Shown piece by piece: positions 36,677 to 48,529 of a DNA stretch of 64,000 bases. Position 1 is the first letter of the stretch, and every line of letters starts with the position of its first letter. Location of the stretch: contig BQMF02000056.1 in the NCBI GenBank assembly GCA_027922465.2, positions 496,001 through 560,000 on the forward strand, written 5' to 3'. The stretch comes from Turritopsis dohrnii. Taxonomy: Eukaryota; Cnidaria; Hydrozoa; Anthoathecata; Oceaniidae. Made by a program: the position numbers and the translations under genes. The notes beneath the pieces are model-generated. The model did not search any database. It saw only the letters and a list, made by a program, of their open reading frames with translations, and had not been told where the DNA came from.

Positions 36677-38385
36677 ATGGATACAGATGATGAATTTGCA
36701 ATGCATCTAGAAAAAAATCGTGTTATTACCTTTTCGGATTGGCCATATGATCATGGAGATTGCGTTTGCACATCTAAGCGAATGGCAGAAGCTGGTTTTT
36801 TTCATATCCCATCTCCGAATGAACCTGATCTGGTGCGATGTTTTGTCTGTTTAAAGGAACTTGACGGTTGGGAACCAGAAGACGATCCTTGGTGAGTAAC
36901 AAACATCAAAGTCCCTGTGATTGGTGACCTGTGATTAGTGTTATGACAACTATTGACAGTAGTTTTAGGATTCCATTCAATTATTCTTGTTTTATTGCAC
37001 TTTTGTATTAAAATATATTTTAGAAGTGCTTAGCAGGCCTTTCAAATTGTGATAAACAGAAGTACGGTGTCAGTTATTTTTATTAATTTTCACCCAATTC
37101 TTACAGAATGAACTAAAGAAAACATCTCAAGATATTTAGGTCATGCCATATAATTATGTGACAGTCTTTCACTTACCATCTCCAATTTCAAAGAAACTTG
37201 GTGGAGATGTTCATACCATTGAGAAAAGAAGGAGTAACAAGTTTGGAGGCAAAATTTAGCGGTTCTAGAATTATCGCATGTCAAAGTTTTGATAAAAATG
37301 ACCAATTTTCAGCTAATCGTACTTTAAAACTCTATTATCTTCTAATCTTCTCAATGAATTTTCATGAAATTTGATATCTGAAAGTTGCAATTTCTGTGAA
37401 ATTTAAAGGCGCAGAATCTCTAGCATTCTGGTATTTCTGAAGTAATATGATTTATTCAAACTATTTGATCCTTTTCTAGGATATCTTTACTCATAGATTG
37501 TGTAAGGATTTCACATGAATAGGAATTGCAAAAATAGAGTATTTTTAAATGAAAGGAATAGTATAATAGATTTCGTTATTGTTTGATGGACTAGTTTGTG
37601 TAGTATAGTTATACAGCCATTTACTTTGATTGCATATGATGACGTTTCCGTGCACAGGTGGAACAGTTGAGAGGATAACTGTGTGTGCAAGACTTCAACG
37701 TCGACTCAACTAAAATTGTATCAGCCAAAAAAATGTATGTCTGTCGTTTAGGATACATAAGGGATTACATTCGTCTTTATTACGCCAAATCACTTGTAAA
37801 TCACTTTGTCAAGGCATTTTGAAAATGCCAAGATAGCTAGCCAAATATGTTCCCCTAAAAATTTTGTTCTTGTCATGGAGGTTTCAGTATTCAAGATATC
37901 GAGAGTCGACTGTATTATGTCCCTGGGCAAAAGATAGTTTGACTTTGATTTCTTTAGGAAACCTTTTGGAAGTATTTGAATTTCTCCTCTTGTTGTTTTT
38001 CAGGAGTGAGCACAAGAAACATTCTCCGAAATGCCATTTCGTAAAACTGAATAAACGAGAGAATGATTGGACTGTTGAAGATTTGCTCAAAATGGAAATT
38101 AAGAGACAGCAGGCCAGAATAGTGAGTGGAATGTTTTCTTGGGTAAATAATTAAAAACGAAAATGGCCCCAAAACGCAAAAGTCTCTCTCTGTGAAAGTA
38201 TTACAAGACAGAATGATTTTTTTTATTTATATATATTTTTTATTTGAACCTTTTGCTTGAGTGTTGTCTTGTCACCTTTATTACTTGTTGTTGATCTTTT
38301 TGTACAGGAAAAGATTTGTACGTTGAAAAAAGACGAGTTTCGCCAACAAGCTGAATCAGTACGAGAGAAACTGGAAAATATGTGA
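36677..38385 (+). CDS. BIRC5: Survivin, BIR-domain chromosomal passenger protein
   Basis: Three exons: 36677-36891, 38004-38121, 38308-38385; 136 aa (human survivin 142), with GT-AG sites and continuous phase. Survivin is the small single-BIR subunit of the chromosomal passenger complex with INCENP, borealin and Aurora B; it reads phosphorylated histone H3 at centromeres. The BIR domain covers about residues 15-88. The zinc ligands are visible: CFVC (two Cys), the His of EHKKH and the Cys of SPKC. The hallmark GWEPEDDPW spans the exon 1/2 junction, whose tryptophan codon is split TG|G. A C-terminal helix (from ~90) rich in K, R, E and Q forms the coiled coil used in the complex. The intron position inside DDPW matches the animal survivin layout. 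Only one BIR and no RING, so this is not an XIAP-type gene. The promoter was not identified; the 9-bp-duplication MITE lies directly upstream. Confidence 0.95.
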
Positions 38386-38673
38386 ACGCTGTGTCATTCT
38401 GTCGAGAAGAAGAAATTCCGTGTTTCACTGGACCTTCTTAAATTCAAAAACATGTCTGGAAACGACCCATCTACACGAATATACTGTATTTATAAAGACA
38501 TTTGTCATGTTAATATAATTTCTTTTTTTTACTTATAATAACGAAATGAAGTTTCCACTTCCAGTTTTCACTTGAATTTAGGAATGTTTGTTGTATCTTG
38601 AGTGTGTTTAAGGTTTGTCATGCGTGTGCGCCTAAGATGTTTGCCGACCAGTTGTGAAGGAAGATAATATGCC

Positions 38674-38783
38674 GACACAATGGGTAAATGTTGCTAAAAC
38701 AATCACTGTGAAAAAGTGCATTTCTGCAGAAGTACACGCATTATTTCAATAAAATGTTCTTCGTCGCAGTGACTGTTGAACTT
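38674..38783 (-). repeat. 120-bp palindromic MITE copy
   Basis: CAATGGGTAAATGTTGC to GTCGCAGTGACTGTTG, in inverse orientation. Confidence 0.7.
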
Positions 38784-38789
38784 TTAGTT

Positions 38790-38866
38790 TTATCAAAATA
38801 GTTTGTATTTCTATAGAAATGCACTCCTTCACAGTGATTTTTCAGCAAATTAACCCACTGCATCCA
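38790..38866 (+). repeat. 120-bp MITE, half copy
   Basis: Right half only (ATAGAAATGCACTCCTTCAC to ATTAACCCACTG), immediately after the previous inverted copy. Confidence 0.65.
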
Positions 38867-39115
38867 ACAACACTCACAGAGCACTCACCTGAAGTTTTGA
38901 TGAAAAGATACGAGGGAAAAATATTGGAATGAAAAGTTTCGCTATCACGTGAAATTACTATACCAATCTACGGCAATGTGATGAACGACCAACCTCCACC
39001 CAGTCTATCTTACCTTTTCAATATACGGACGGTCAAGAAACATTGAGCTCGAGGTTGTGGCGATCACTTCTTGATCGTCAAAACCATTATATTTTAATGC
39101 TTATACAACCTGGAA

Positions 39116-39247
39116 CCTTATCGGGGATAATTTCGTCGGCGAAAATTTTCGTAATTTTGCAAAATTTTAAATAAAATTTCTTTTTTTCAAACTTTTCGTC
39201 GGGGAAACTTTTCGTCACTTTTCCCTACGAAATTATTCCCGATAAGG
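39116..39247. repeat. Palindromic MITE (CCTTATCGGGGATAATTTCG ends)
   Basis: CCTTATCGGGGATAATTTCG at the left and CGAAATTATTCCCGATAAGG at the right are inverse. The middle repeats CTTTTCGTCGGGGAAA words. 132 bases; target duplication unclear. Confidence 0.7.
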
Positions 39248-40264
39248 TACTTTTTTCTTCATCTGAATAGGACTTGAAAAACGATGATTGATTGGCTCGG
39301 TGTCGTTCGGAAATATGCACTGGGAACGAGTTTATATAAAATTATGAAGTCGAAAAAGACGACTCCCCCGTGCACTCATGCAGCCTCATCAAAAGCAGAT
39401 TTAAAAATTCTGAGAACATTCAACTCATCAAGATAGAAAAGTCAGATCGTCTAAAGACGTTGTTGAACAGATATATGAAAAAACAAACTATTTTTTATAT
39501 GAGGAATTTAGCAGACGTCGAGAAGCAGGAATGACGAGGTTTTTGTACGTCACATATCCAACGTCGAAAAGCGAAATGTTAGTGGCAATAATGAAAATGA
39601 CTTGTAAAACGCGACGGGAACGTCATTTAGTGGGCAATTCCTTATGTTAAAAAGTTCCACTTCAACTTTCAATTTTGGTTTTGGTTTATTCATCTTTTTC
39701 CAATACAATTTATTTACATATTTACATTTACAACACAGCACATCTTGATCTTTCAGCCCAAGGATTCGCTTTTCGTGCACTTGGGTTAACTAGTGGATCA
39801 CCGGCTCCGTTTTGTAAACAATATTGTTTTAATCTATGGAGAAGAAATGAAACACAATCGAAGAAAGAATGTTATAAAAACATGAGCGTCAAAGATCAAT
39901 TTCTCTTGTCTTGTCTTGTCGAGAAGATGTAAATTTCAATAACGACTCACTCGTTTGCAGCTTTCGACACGGGCATTCTATCCAAAGTTAGTTGAAATCT
40001 TAAACTTTCCACATTCTGTAGCTGCAGAGACTTCTCCATGTCGGCTAAAAGTTTACAAAATCTACTTGCTCAGAAGGATTTTAAAAACGTTAGAAATTGT
40101 TTTTTTTCGATTTTCGAAAATTTCTTTTCAAAACAAAAAATTTTAGAAGCAGCTGCCGTTATTTTTGTGAAACAATACAATATTGTGTTCTTTCAGATGT
40201 TTAACAAAAGAAAACGCGTTAGAAATACATCTGCGTATTTACAAAACCGAAAAAAAAGAAAAGC

Positions 40265-40308
40265 CAGTGGAATCAAAAACCACTGTGACGAAGTGCATTT
40301 TTATTGAA
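40265..40308 (+). repeat. 120-bp MITE fragment
   Basis: Only AAAAACCACTGTGACGAAG / GCATTTTTATTGAAAT remains. Confidence 0.5.
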
Positions 40309-40681
40309 ATGTTGCGAGATTTACTTAAAAGAACAACACACTCCAGCATGGTGATAGCAAATCTGCCCATAACGCTTGGTTTCCATCAGGCGCTAAATCC
40401 GTTAATTTTTTCGGGTTAAATTTTGTATCTGGAGCTACTTTCGTGGGCAGAAACTTTCGCGGGCAGAAACTTTCGCGTGTCAAAAAACCCCAATTAATAA
40501 ATACGCCAGGTTTCAACGTTTCGAACCCCTCCGGTTCATTTTCAAGAATGATGTTTACAGTTAAACAGAAGACATTACATTGCATAAAAAATTGACGTCA
40601 TAAAAATAAATGATTAACAATGGCACAAAATATGCAAAATGAACGAGAAGTAAAATACAAAGAACTACAAATTTTCTTGTT

Positions 40682-41298
40682 TTAGTTTGTAATAGTTAAT
40701 GTTTTTGTGAAATGCCTGTACATTTCTTTTCCGTACTGGTGGAGTTCTAAATTCATCCCAGCCGGTTGAAGAGTTTGTAAACGACAAATCCACCGATCCT
40801 CAAGCCGTTCTCGTTTGGCTTGAGTTTGAATATCCTTCTGCAAAATCAGAACTTCCATATCTGTTGTGAGATCGTGGTCTGAATGAAAATGTTCGGCAAG
40901 TTCTGAATTTCCCGGTCTTTTTTCGATGTCATACCGGTGTTTTGAAAATCTATCGCTCAACCTTTCGCCAGTATGACCGACATAGATGGTGTTATGTCTT
41001 TTACAGATGGCGGCGTACACAACATTTCGTGATTTGCAGTTTCCGCCTCCGTCGTGAAGAACCGTTGTCTCGTCGCCATGCTTGATCTGGGTTGTTTCTT
41101 TGATATTACCACACAACTTGCATTTGTTACATGGTTTCGTTGGTGTGATTGCTCTTTTGGATCGGACAGAGACATCGTTCCTTGTGATCTTCGATTTGAT
41201 GGTCTGTCCACGCCTAAATGCAACAATCGGGGGAGTTTTGAATATCTGTCGTAGATCTGGGTTGTTTTCAATTACATGTCGACTTTTTCTCAGAACAG
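40682..41298 (-). pseudogene. GIY-YIG endonuclease domain of a Penelope-like element (C-terminal fragment)
   Basis: About 205 codons are open to the stop at 40682. First comes the Cys-rich linker (CNKCKLCG and later NCKSRNVVYAAIC), then the GIY-YIG core: VVYAAIC as the first strand, YVGHTGERLSDRF with the catalytic-loop Arg, the following H, and E.HF...H. In Penelope-like elements this domain follows the reverse transcriptase and nicks target DNA for primed reverse transcription. Here the frame runs into the inverted copy near 41299, so the transcriptase is missing and the element cannot be autonomous. The frame itself has no stop, so the insertion is fairly young. Confidence 0.85.
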
Positions 41299-41521
41299 AG
41301 GGTATGAATTTAGAACTCCACCAGTACGGAAAAGAAATGTACAGGCATTTCACAAAAACATTAACTATTACAAACTAAAACAAGAAAATTTGTAGTTCTT
41401 TGTATTTTACTTCTCGTTCATTTTGCATATTTTGTGCCATTGTTAATCATTTATTTTTATGACGTCAATTTTTTATGCAATGTAATGTCTTCTGTTTCAC
41501 TGTAAACATCATTCTTGAAAA

Positions 41522-41644
41522 GGGATTGTTCACAAATGACGTCAACCATTTTTCCAAGATTTTTGACCCCCCCACTCCCCCCTCTGTCAACCTCCGTCAA
41601 CTTTGCGTTGCCCCCTCCCCCTCAGTTGACGTCATCGTTTGAGA

Positions 41645-41691
<47 letters not shown>

Positions 41692-42054
41692 AACAAAACA
41701 ACCTCCACCCCACTTGTCCTTTTGTATGTTAGTTTCTTACGCGTTTTTAATAAGACGTGATAATATTTGCAATGATCTTCGTGTAATTTTTATCTGATCA
41801 AACTCCATCTGTGCTTATTGTTTTACGTTCGTGCATCACGGACCACATCAAGATCACATTCAGTGTTAACATTTTCATAAGAAACTTTTACTTAATTAGA
41901 AAAATCAAGGTTTTGCAAAATTATGTGGGTTGACGTCAACTAGTATCACATCCCCCCCCCCCCCCCCCCCCCCCCCTCCCCCGTCAACCAGCGTCAACTT
42001 TAGCATAACCCCCCCCTCCCCCCCTAACAGTTGACGTCATTTGTGAACAGTCCC
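41522..42054. mobile_element. GGGA-ended MITE nested in the Penelope element, AAA duplication
   Basis: The ends are GGGATTGTTCACAAATGACG and CGTCATTTGTGAACAGTCCC. Inside are repeated TTGACGTCA words and long C-runs. The other arm of the Penelope element (40525-40545) keeps the uninterrupted site CTTGAAAATGAACC, so insertion duplicated AAA (41519-41521, 42055-42057). A 3-bp duplication with GGG-type ends suggests a PIF/Harbinger relative. Confidence 0.85.
41647..41689. repeat. Poly(C) tract
   Basis: 43 consecutive C within the nested MITE; a second run of 25 C is at 41952-41976 in the same element. The lengths may be affected by sequencing. Confidence 0.85.
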
Positions 42055-43067
42055 AAATGAACCGGAGGGGTTCGAAACGTTGAAACCTGGCGTATTTATT
42101 AATTGTGTCAAAAAACCCGCGAAATTTATGGAATAAACTTTCGCGTTTTGCAGATTTTGGAACAAGTTTCGCGCGCGGTAAAAACTTTCGCGAATCGAAA
42201 AAATTTTCTCGTAAAAAAAACTTTCGCAAATGAGCAAAAAAACCAAAAAAAAATTCTTTTTTTTTAATTTTTTTAATTTTTCTTTTTAGTAAAAAGCTAT
42301 AACTACTTTTGTTCAACTTCCTACTCAGCATCGGTTTCGTCATCGGTTTCTCCATCTTCACAAATGTACTACTCGAGTTTGTTACCACATAGTAAACATA
42401 GCATTTGTTTACGTGAAAAAACGTTCGCGTTTTGCTGTCTTGAAATTTCCAAAAGCATAAACTTTCGCGAAAAAGGGCCAAAACGCGAAAGTTTCTGCCC
42501 TTAACGCGAAGAAGTTTCCACTTCAGTTTATACTACACCATTCTTGTCAACTTTTTACTTACGATCTACTTCAGTAAAATCTAATGCTGCTGCCATTTCT
42601 CTCCAAGCAATTCTAATCACGTTCTTAGGTTTTGTTTTTTATTGTCAAACGTACATGGATATAACCTGACTTCTTTCCCGAGTAATTCTTCTTCTTGAAG
42701 TATTAACCTTTTATGTCCACTATATTAAAGAAAATATTACTCTAACTTCCTTGTAATAATTAACAGATCAGTTTTTGATTTTGAACATAGCAGGGAAGTA
42801 AAAAAAAAAATTTCGCTATCTCCATGAACATAATTATAATATGTAATATCAATGTCAGCATTTTTTGATAAAGCAGGTGGGAACGCGCTAATTCGCGTTA
42901 AAATATGAAACTTTTTTGATATAAAAATTTCGGGTTAATTTGAGACAAAACTGAAGCGCTAAATGACTCATCGTCGTTTCCATTGCGCGTCGAAATTTGT
43001 CTCAATTTAACCCACCTGTTTAACGTGATTTAGCCATAGTTTTTTTGAGTATGTCCATCTTATCAAC

Positions 43068-43147
43068 CTCGAACCCAGGGTCTCTTGCCTCTTCGATCAG
43101 TATCCTTATATCTAAAAGGCATGAAACCCTGGGTTCGGGGTTGGGTC
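43068..43147. repeat. Palindrome, second copy of the TCGAACCCAGGGTCTC family
   Basis: Arms CTCGAACCCAGGGTCTCTTGC and GAAACCCTGGGTTCGGGG flank a short loop. Single arms follow at 43195-43225 and 43500-43560. Confidence 0.65.
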
Positions 43148-43314
43148 CTTATTCTTTCTTCACAGTGTTTGCATCTGCCTTCCTTATATTAATTGCCAAG
43201 GCTAGAGACCCTGGGTTCCAGGTTGATAAGAAGGTAATAATAATGATTGACAGTGGCAGTGACTATTTTTACCAGTAAATAATCTGCTTACTGAAGGGTT
43301 TTCTTATATGAAAA

Positions 43315-43412
43315 TCTTCCAAACTCGCTGCGATGAAGCATATTTTCTTTGAAATAGTGTACATATGTCTATAGAAATGCACTCCTTCACAGTGATTTTT
43401 CAACACATTTGC
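43315..43412 (+). repeat. 120-bp palindromic MITE copy
   Basis: AATCTTCCAAACTCGCTGCG to TTTTCAACACATTTGCCCC; both inner arms present. Confidence 0.7.
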
Positions 43413-43564
43413 CCCAAAACAATCTTTGATACTATCATTGGTATACGAAACGAAAGCCACGACGTTGGACATCTATAGCAGATGTCACCTAACTGGAAAC
43501 TAGGGTTTCTGGCCTTATCGAATTATCGAAAGGTAAGAAACCCTGTGTTCGAGATTGACCTCAT

Positions 43565-44655
43565 TCAGGGTTACCAGCAGAAATTAAATTTTTATTTCAA
43601 GGGCATTCAAGGTCTTTCAAGGCCATTTTTTTTCGTAATTTTCAAGGTCATTTCCGGAAAACCAGGGCTTTAGCCAGAACTAAATAAAATACCGCCTATT
43701 ACCAGAATTGGAAATTTTTGTTAAATTAAATCCAAATGTCACCCACCATGACTCTAAAACGTCCTTAAAATCAACTTCTCTGTTATTTTTTAGCATAATC
43801 AAGTTACGAAGGTATGGTAAATTCGGCCTGTAAAGTATTTATTAACACACTAATACTTTTTTCTATATAATAACACAAAAATGTTAAAATTTTAGCAAAC
43901 GAGAAAACATAAAGTATACAAATTTGGGAATTTTCTGACAATTGGAAATACCACGTTATACGCGGTATGATGATATGGCTGGCTAAAGCATTGGAAACAA
44001 TCGTATGATTCATACAATTTCACTTACACAAAACAATAATTCTCAAAGCAGAATAGTCCATAAATCAACAGAAACTCTCCCTTCTATATAAACTGTAAAC
44101 AAAAAAAGAGATTATATTGCATTCTAGATTCAAAGATATATCATCAAAGTCTTTCAAATTTTCTGTCCATCTATCAGTTTTCGACAGAAGAAAGATCTTG
44201 ATTTTCTTTAGCGGCAAGGGTCTCGCTTTAGAGTGTTCTTTTCTTCTCATTTTTATTCAAACTAATATGATAAAAAGATGCTAAATTATAATTATGATTG
44301 TCAAAGCGACAACGAAACAGAATACAGCCCCCTACTGAAAAAAGTAGGCATCCCCAGAATTTTCAGAAATTGCTAAACTTATTAGGATAATGCAATGCTT
44401 CACAGAAGAAACATTTGATTGTGATTTTTATCCACATATAAATTATTACAGATATTGTTACAAATGACGATAACTTGTAAAGCTACTTACTGCAACTAAA
44501 AGGAGTAACTGAAAACAATTCACAGAAAAACAAATGTGAAAAATGTCAAAATTTTCAAGATCATTGAATGACTTTTCAAGATTACTCAAGAGCCTCAAGG
44601 TCACTTTTTTAAGTTCAAAGCTTTTCAATATTTTCAAGGTCTGCTGGCAACCCTG
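43565..44655. repeat. Probable hAT-type repeat (CAGGGTT.CCAGCAG ends)
   Basis: Left end CAGGGTTACCAGCAG, right end CTGCTGGCAACCCTG, each followed inward by TTCAAGG/CCTTGAA words. The right end is duplicated at 44895-44935. CAGGGTTGCCA is a common hAT-type terminus. No matching 8-bp duplication and no transposase frame. Confidence 0.55.
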
Positions 44656-45109
44656 TCCTTGTAGCTGTTTCTCGATAACTCGATAACACGAATGATCCTC
44701 GGAATGAGGGGTTCGGATCTGTGTTTTTTTTTTTTTAAAAAAAAAAACAACAAAAATTCCGTTTTACTTTTACTTCACTATTCGTGTTACAAAGAATGAA
44801 ATATTCATAAAAGATATACATTTTTTTCCTTGCTTTCTAAAATTATTTTTCTTCCTCGAATAATGTTGCATGATTTCATTTTATCAAAGTCAAACCATTT
44901 AAGTTCAAGGCTTTTCAAGGTCTGCTGGCAACCCTGTCATTGTAGCTGTTTAACACGATAACTCATGATAACCCATTCACTCATCGCTGGTAAAGCAACT
45001 ATTAACATCACAAAAGTTTGAACATAGCCCGCAGACTATTCCCCATAGACAAAGGGCAGAGGTAGAGCGACGTTGATAATTCTATATTATCATTATTATA
45101 TACATACCC

Positions 45110-45215
45110 AATAGTCAAGCCACTGCGATGAAGAGCATTGTTATCGAAATAGTGTCTACATTTCTATAGAAAATGCACTCCTTCACAGTTGGTTTTTCAA
45201 CAAATTTGCCCACGG
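45110..45215 (+). repeat. 120-bp palindromic MITE copy
   Basis: CAAGCCACTGCGATGAAGAG to CAACAAATTTGCCCACGG, just downstream of the PRPSAP stop. Confidence 0.7.
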
Positions 45216-45299
45216 ATACTATCTTTATATATCAAAATAAAAAACGATGCTAAGCAAAAAAAAAACAATCTAGCAATATGTACATGTAAAATCATCATC

Positions 45300-48200
45300 T
45301 CAATCTTCAAGAGGGATATTACGAAACAAATACGACATAGATTCACCATTATGTATTCTACGGACGGCTTCGGATAAAATCGGGCTGATATCAACAGATC
45401 GGATTTTCGGACAAGCACGCACCTTGGATTCCAACGGGACAGTGTTTGTAACGATGATCTTAAAGATAAACAGATATATTACCATGACAACTGCCCCTTC
45501 ATACTTTCAGGACCGTTTGCATATATTGTTATCGTTCTTCAATTGTTATGTCAAAAAGTCACTGCGATAAAGAGCATTTTTATTGCAATAGTGTGTATAT
45601 TTTTTTAGAAATGCACTCAGCAGAGATTTTACAAGGACGGACCCGGGGTCACAAAAATATTCAGCGTGTTCTCGAACACATTGCTTCCCCGATTTTCACA
45701 TGTCATAATTTCACGTAATCGGATCGATACATACTACAAAAGCTCGATTTTTAACGTCTCCATTCTCATCCTACGGAAAAAACAGTCATCGACTTACTTC
45801 ATCAATCGGGGAATCCATTAACACATTCGGAGCATTACCGGAAAACAAGCCATGCGTTGCCACTACATAAATCTTTAAAGCACCATTAGCTTTCAATGTT
45901 CGTGCAGCGTCACACAACACCACAGCATCGTCAACGATATCTTGCTAAAAAAAACAACAAACCCGTCATCATCATCCAGCAGTTTATGAGGGCGTACAAA
46001 ATCATCAAGTCACTGCCATGAAGAGCATTTTTATATGTGTATATATTGTATATGAAAGATAGAAATGCACTCCTTCGCAGTGGCTTAAAATCCTACTAAA
46101 CAAACGGTTTTTTGGAAAGACGGTTTTACACTGAAAGATAGAAAAAAGGAGAAAAGACAGGTGCGTACCACAATAATGCAATCCAAATCTCGAACATCTC
46201 CTACCACGGTCAGCGGTTTCTTAACCTTTGTTGGTAGTCCTTAAAAAAGGTATTCAGATCAATATAGGTGCAATAGCGATCAGTGTTGGTGCAGAAACTG
46301 TATAGGCGTTAACATATCAAATCACAAGCACAGTTTGCAACCAAAACTTTATTTCTGGTGGGAAGAACGATAATTTTAGAAGTCTTGTGACAAATAAGTC
46401 CTGTAATCGTGAAATGGTATGTTAACAATTCAACAACAAAAAAATCGTCTTTGTTAGGATTTAGTGGTATGATATTATTACTACTACCCTCCTGTAGAAT
46501 GGATTATATCCTAGTGCATATGCAAATGAATGAGAGATTATCTAAAACTTAAAATAATGAAAGAAACAGCTTTATCGCTAAATGTTGAGACAGTCACAGG
46601 TGCCCATTCCATTTGAAAGAAGTCAAAAATTCATGCAGGCATCGCACAGTCTATAGAAACACTGTTTTCATATTTTGTCAAACTAGATAAAAAGAATTTG
46701 TAACACCATTTCATGCAAGATGGCATGGGGGTTTGTGTATGATGAGTGTGGTGCGATTGTAAATAAGGATAGTGTTGTGTGAGCATCCAATAGAGGGGAC
46801 GCTTACCAAGCCCTGGTTGTTGAATGGCGTACAATCCCTGGCTTGAAAATTGACGCAGATAGGCATTCTCTATAAGAAACATATCATGTTCACATCACGT
46901 GAAACAGCATCATGTTCACGAGTGATCGTGGCTGATGTATCAACAGAACTGTAGTTTTAACTTTGAGACGCAGAAAACAACAAACAGACAGCTCAACGAT
47001 ATTACCTAAGGGCAGACATTCAGATACTCCACGTGTCCTTGTCTTTTGCGGCAGAGGAGGAGAGTGGCGTCCATCACAGGCATCAGAATCTTCTTGAAGT
47101 TGCTCTCCATGAAGTACAGCAATGTTTAACTGTAATCTCTCTGCAAATGAATTGGCCCTATGACAATAATATAGTTCATCTAAAGAACAGTCTTTTTAGA
47201 ACAATGTACACAATCTTGAACATAGATATTGGTACTATTCATGAACTCCATTGTGTCATTCAATTATAAATAATAAACAAGAGATGACCTTGCTGCAGCT
47301 CCAGGATGTCGAGCTACAATAACAGCATCTTCATAATTTGGAATCTGTTGATTAAACGGAAAGGAATTTTTATAAAACGCAAAAAAATTTACTTATTGTC
47401 AAGTATATACTGCAAAATTTCTAGACTAGCATTCATTGAAATAAAAAATATAATCGTGTTTCCTTCACTTGCTCTTCCAAAAGAAAAGTTCACATACAAA
47501 TACTTCTACCATATATATATTCTTACCCTTTCTTGTATGTATTGTATAAGAAAAGGAGATGCACGTAAGTTATCAACAGGACAATCATAGAAGCCTTGCA
47601 CCTCTTTAGAATGAAGATCCATAGTTAGCACATGATCCATACCTTGCCAAAAATAATTATGTAAACAGTGTATTATTAATGTGAATAGATACATGCTTTC
47701 CTAAAATTACAGAAACATGACACCCACAGCAGAAGGAACTAACTTGCTAATTAGGCTGCAAAAAAAAAGCCTTTTTAATGTCAATAACTTCAGTTATCAA
47801 TCAACCATGTTTTAAGTTAAGTATTTCATCTGAGCCTAGATGTAAAAATTTTCAGGATACTTTTAGAATCAGGCTTACCAGCTCTACATAAAAGTGATGC
47901 CATCAATTTCGCAGTAATGGAGCCACGATTCCTCATTTTGCTCTGCTTTGAATATGGTAAATATGGAACAACTCCTGTAGTACAAATCAAATGATAGTTT
48001 AAAAAGAGAAGCTTCCAAATAAAGTTTTACTACAAAAAATTGATACAGAACACCAGTGTTATTCTTTCCATAGATGTAATTAGTTCATACCAATAACTTT
48101 TCGACAGCAAGCCGTTTTAAGAGCATAACACATCATCAGTAATTCCATAATACAGTCATTAGGATCTCTACATAACACAAAATTTATTCCCATTCATACG

Positions 48201-48503
48201 GAAGAGAAAATACATAGGTAAAACAAACTTCAAAACCAAAAATAAAAAACCATCAACCAAATATAGAACCTCATATCAACTGATGTTATAAAAAATATTT
48301 TGCAGAAGAATTAACTCACTCCTCCATGACTTGCAGGACATAAACATTTTTGTTCCGAACAGAGGTTTCAATTGTTATTTTGGTTTCTAAAACGAACGTA
48401 CTTTTCATCATGTTGGGAAACAGAATCACGATAAAAAACATTGTTCATACCTTTATTGGCAAAAGGTTTACATTCCATATCACCAAGAGCAATATTCAGA
48501 CGA
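45300..48503 (-). CDS. PRPSAP: Phosphoribosyl-pyrophosphate synthetase-associated protein (PAP39/41), N-terminal exon not found
   Basis: Eleven exons (minus): 48503-48451, 48386-48320, 48167-48091, 47974-47879, 47642-47527, 47344-47289, 47157-47006, 46869-46807, 46239-46169, 45944-45798, 45458-45300; phase holds at every junction; 352 residues (human PRPSAP2 369). PAPs are catalytically silent relatives of PRPP synthetase that bind and restrain it in nucleotide synthesis. Visible blocks: [91 protein letters not shown] and [16 protein letters not shown]. The insertion between HGE and VVGDV (DGRHSPP onward) and the C-terminus [13 protein letters not shown] separate PAP from PRS enzymes. The first exon (~20 codons) must lie right of 48503, past transposon debris. 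Whether it is PRPSAP1 or 2 cannot be said; it may be pre-duplication. Confidence 0.93.
45545..45630 (+). repeat. 120-bp MITE copy in PRPSAP intron
   Basis: TCAAAAAGTCACTGCGATAA to AGAAATGCACTC; right terminus lost. Confidence 0.65.
46005..46085 (+). repeat. 120-bp MITE copy in PRPSAP intron
   Basis: TCAAGTCACTGCCATGAAGA to GCACTCCTTCGCAGTGG, both termini eroded. Confidence 0.6.
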
Positions 48504-48529
48504 CTAAAAAAGAATTTTACAGTGGGAAA

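Larger units (their letters stand above)
38386..40444. other. Intergenic after survivin: MITE copies only
   Basis: Contains the survivin 3' UTR (AATGTATTT-rich), two fragments of the 120-bp MITE, the palindrome at 39116-39247 and a partial MITE near 40265. Short open frames at 39550-40146 show no recognisable motif. Confidence 0.4.
40491..42104 (-). mobile_element. Truncated Penelope-like retroelement with inverted end copy
   Basis: The direct duplication GTGTCAAAAAACCC (14 bp) stands at 40477-40490 and 42105-42118. Inside, the sequences at 40491-40755 and 41300-42104 are inverted copies of each other (AATTAATAAATACGCC... on the left, its inverse on the right). The right copy is split by the GGGA-ended MITE at 41522-42054. 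Between the copies lies the 3' coding end of a Penelope-like element with a GIY-YIG domain. 5' truncation with an inverted partial copy of the end and a 10-15-bp duplication is typical of Penelope-like insertions. Confidence 0.85.
40445..42500. mobile_element. Outer repeat (GGGCAGAAACTTTCGCG ends) carrying the nested Penelope insertion
   Basis: GGGCAGAAACTTTCGCG occurs at 40445 and again at 40461, and its inverse CGCGAAAGTTTCTGCCC ends at 42500. Between 42118 and 42500 the words AAACTTTCGCG and ACGTTCGCG recur about six times. The Penelope element with its own duplication interrupts it at 40491-42104. I could not fix a target duplication of the outer element. Words of this family also occur at 7180-7310. 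Confidence 0.6.
42541..45109. other. Intergenic, repeats only
   Basis: Contains the palindrome at 43068-43147 and relatives, one 120-bp MITE copy, and a long CAGGGTTRCCAGCAG-ended repeat at 43565-44655. No exon could be supported. Confidence 0.4.

Noticed and set aside
41515..41760. Pro-rich open frame through the poly(C) run
   Set aside because: The frame is produced by the homopolymer and lies within a MITE.
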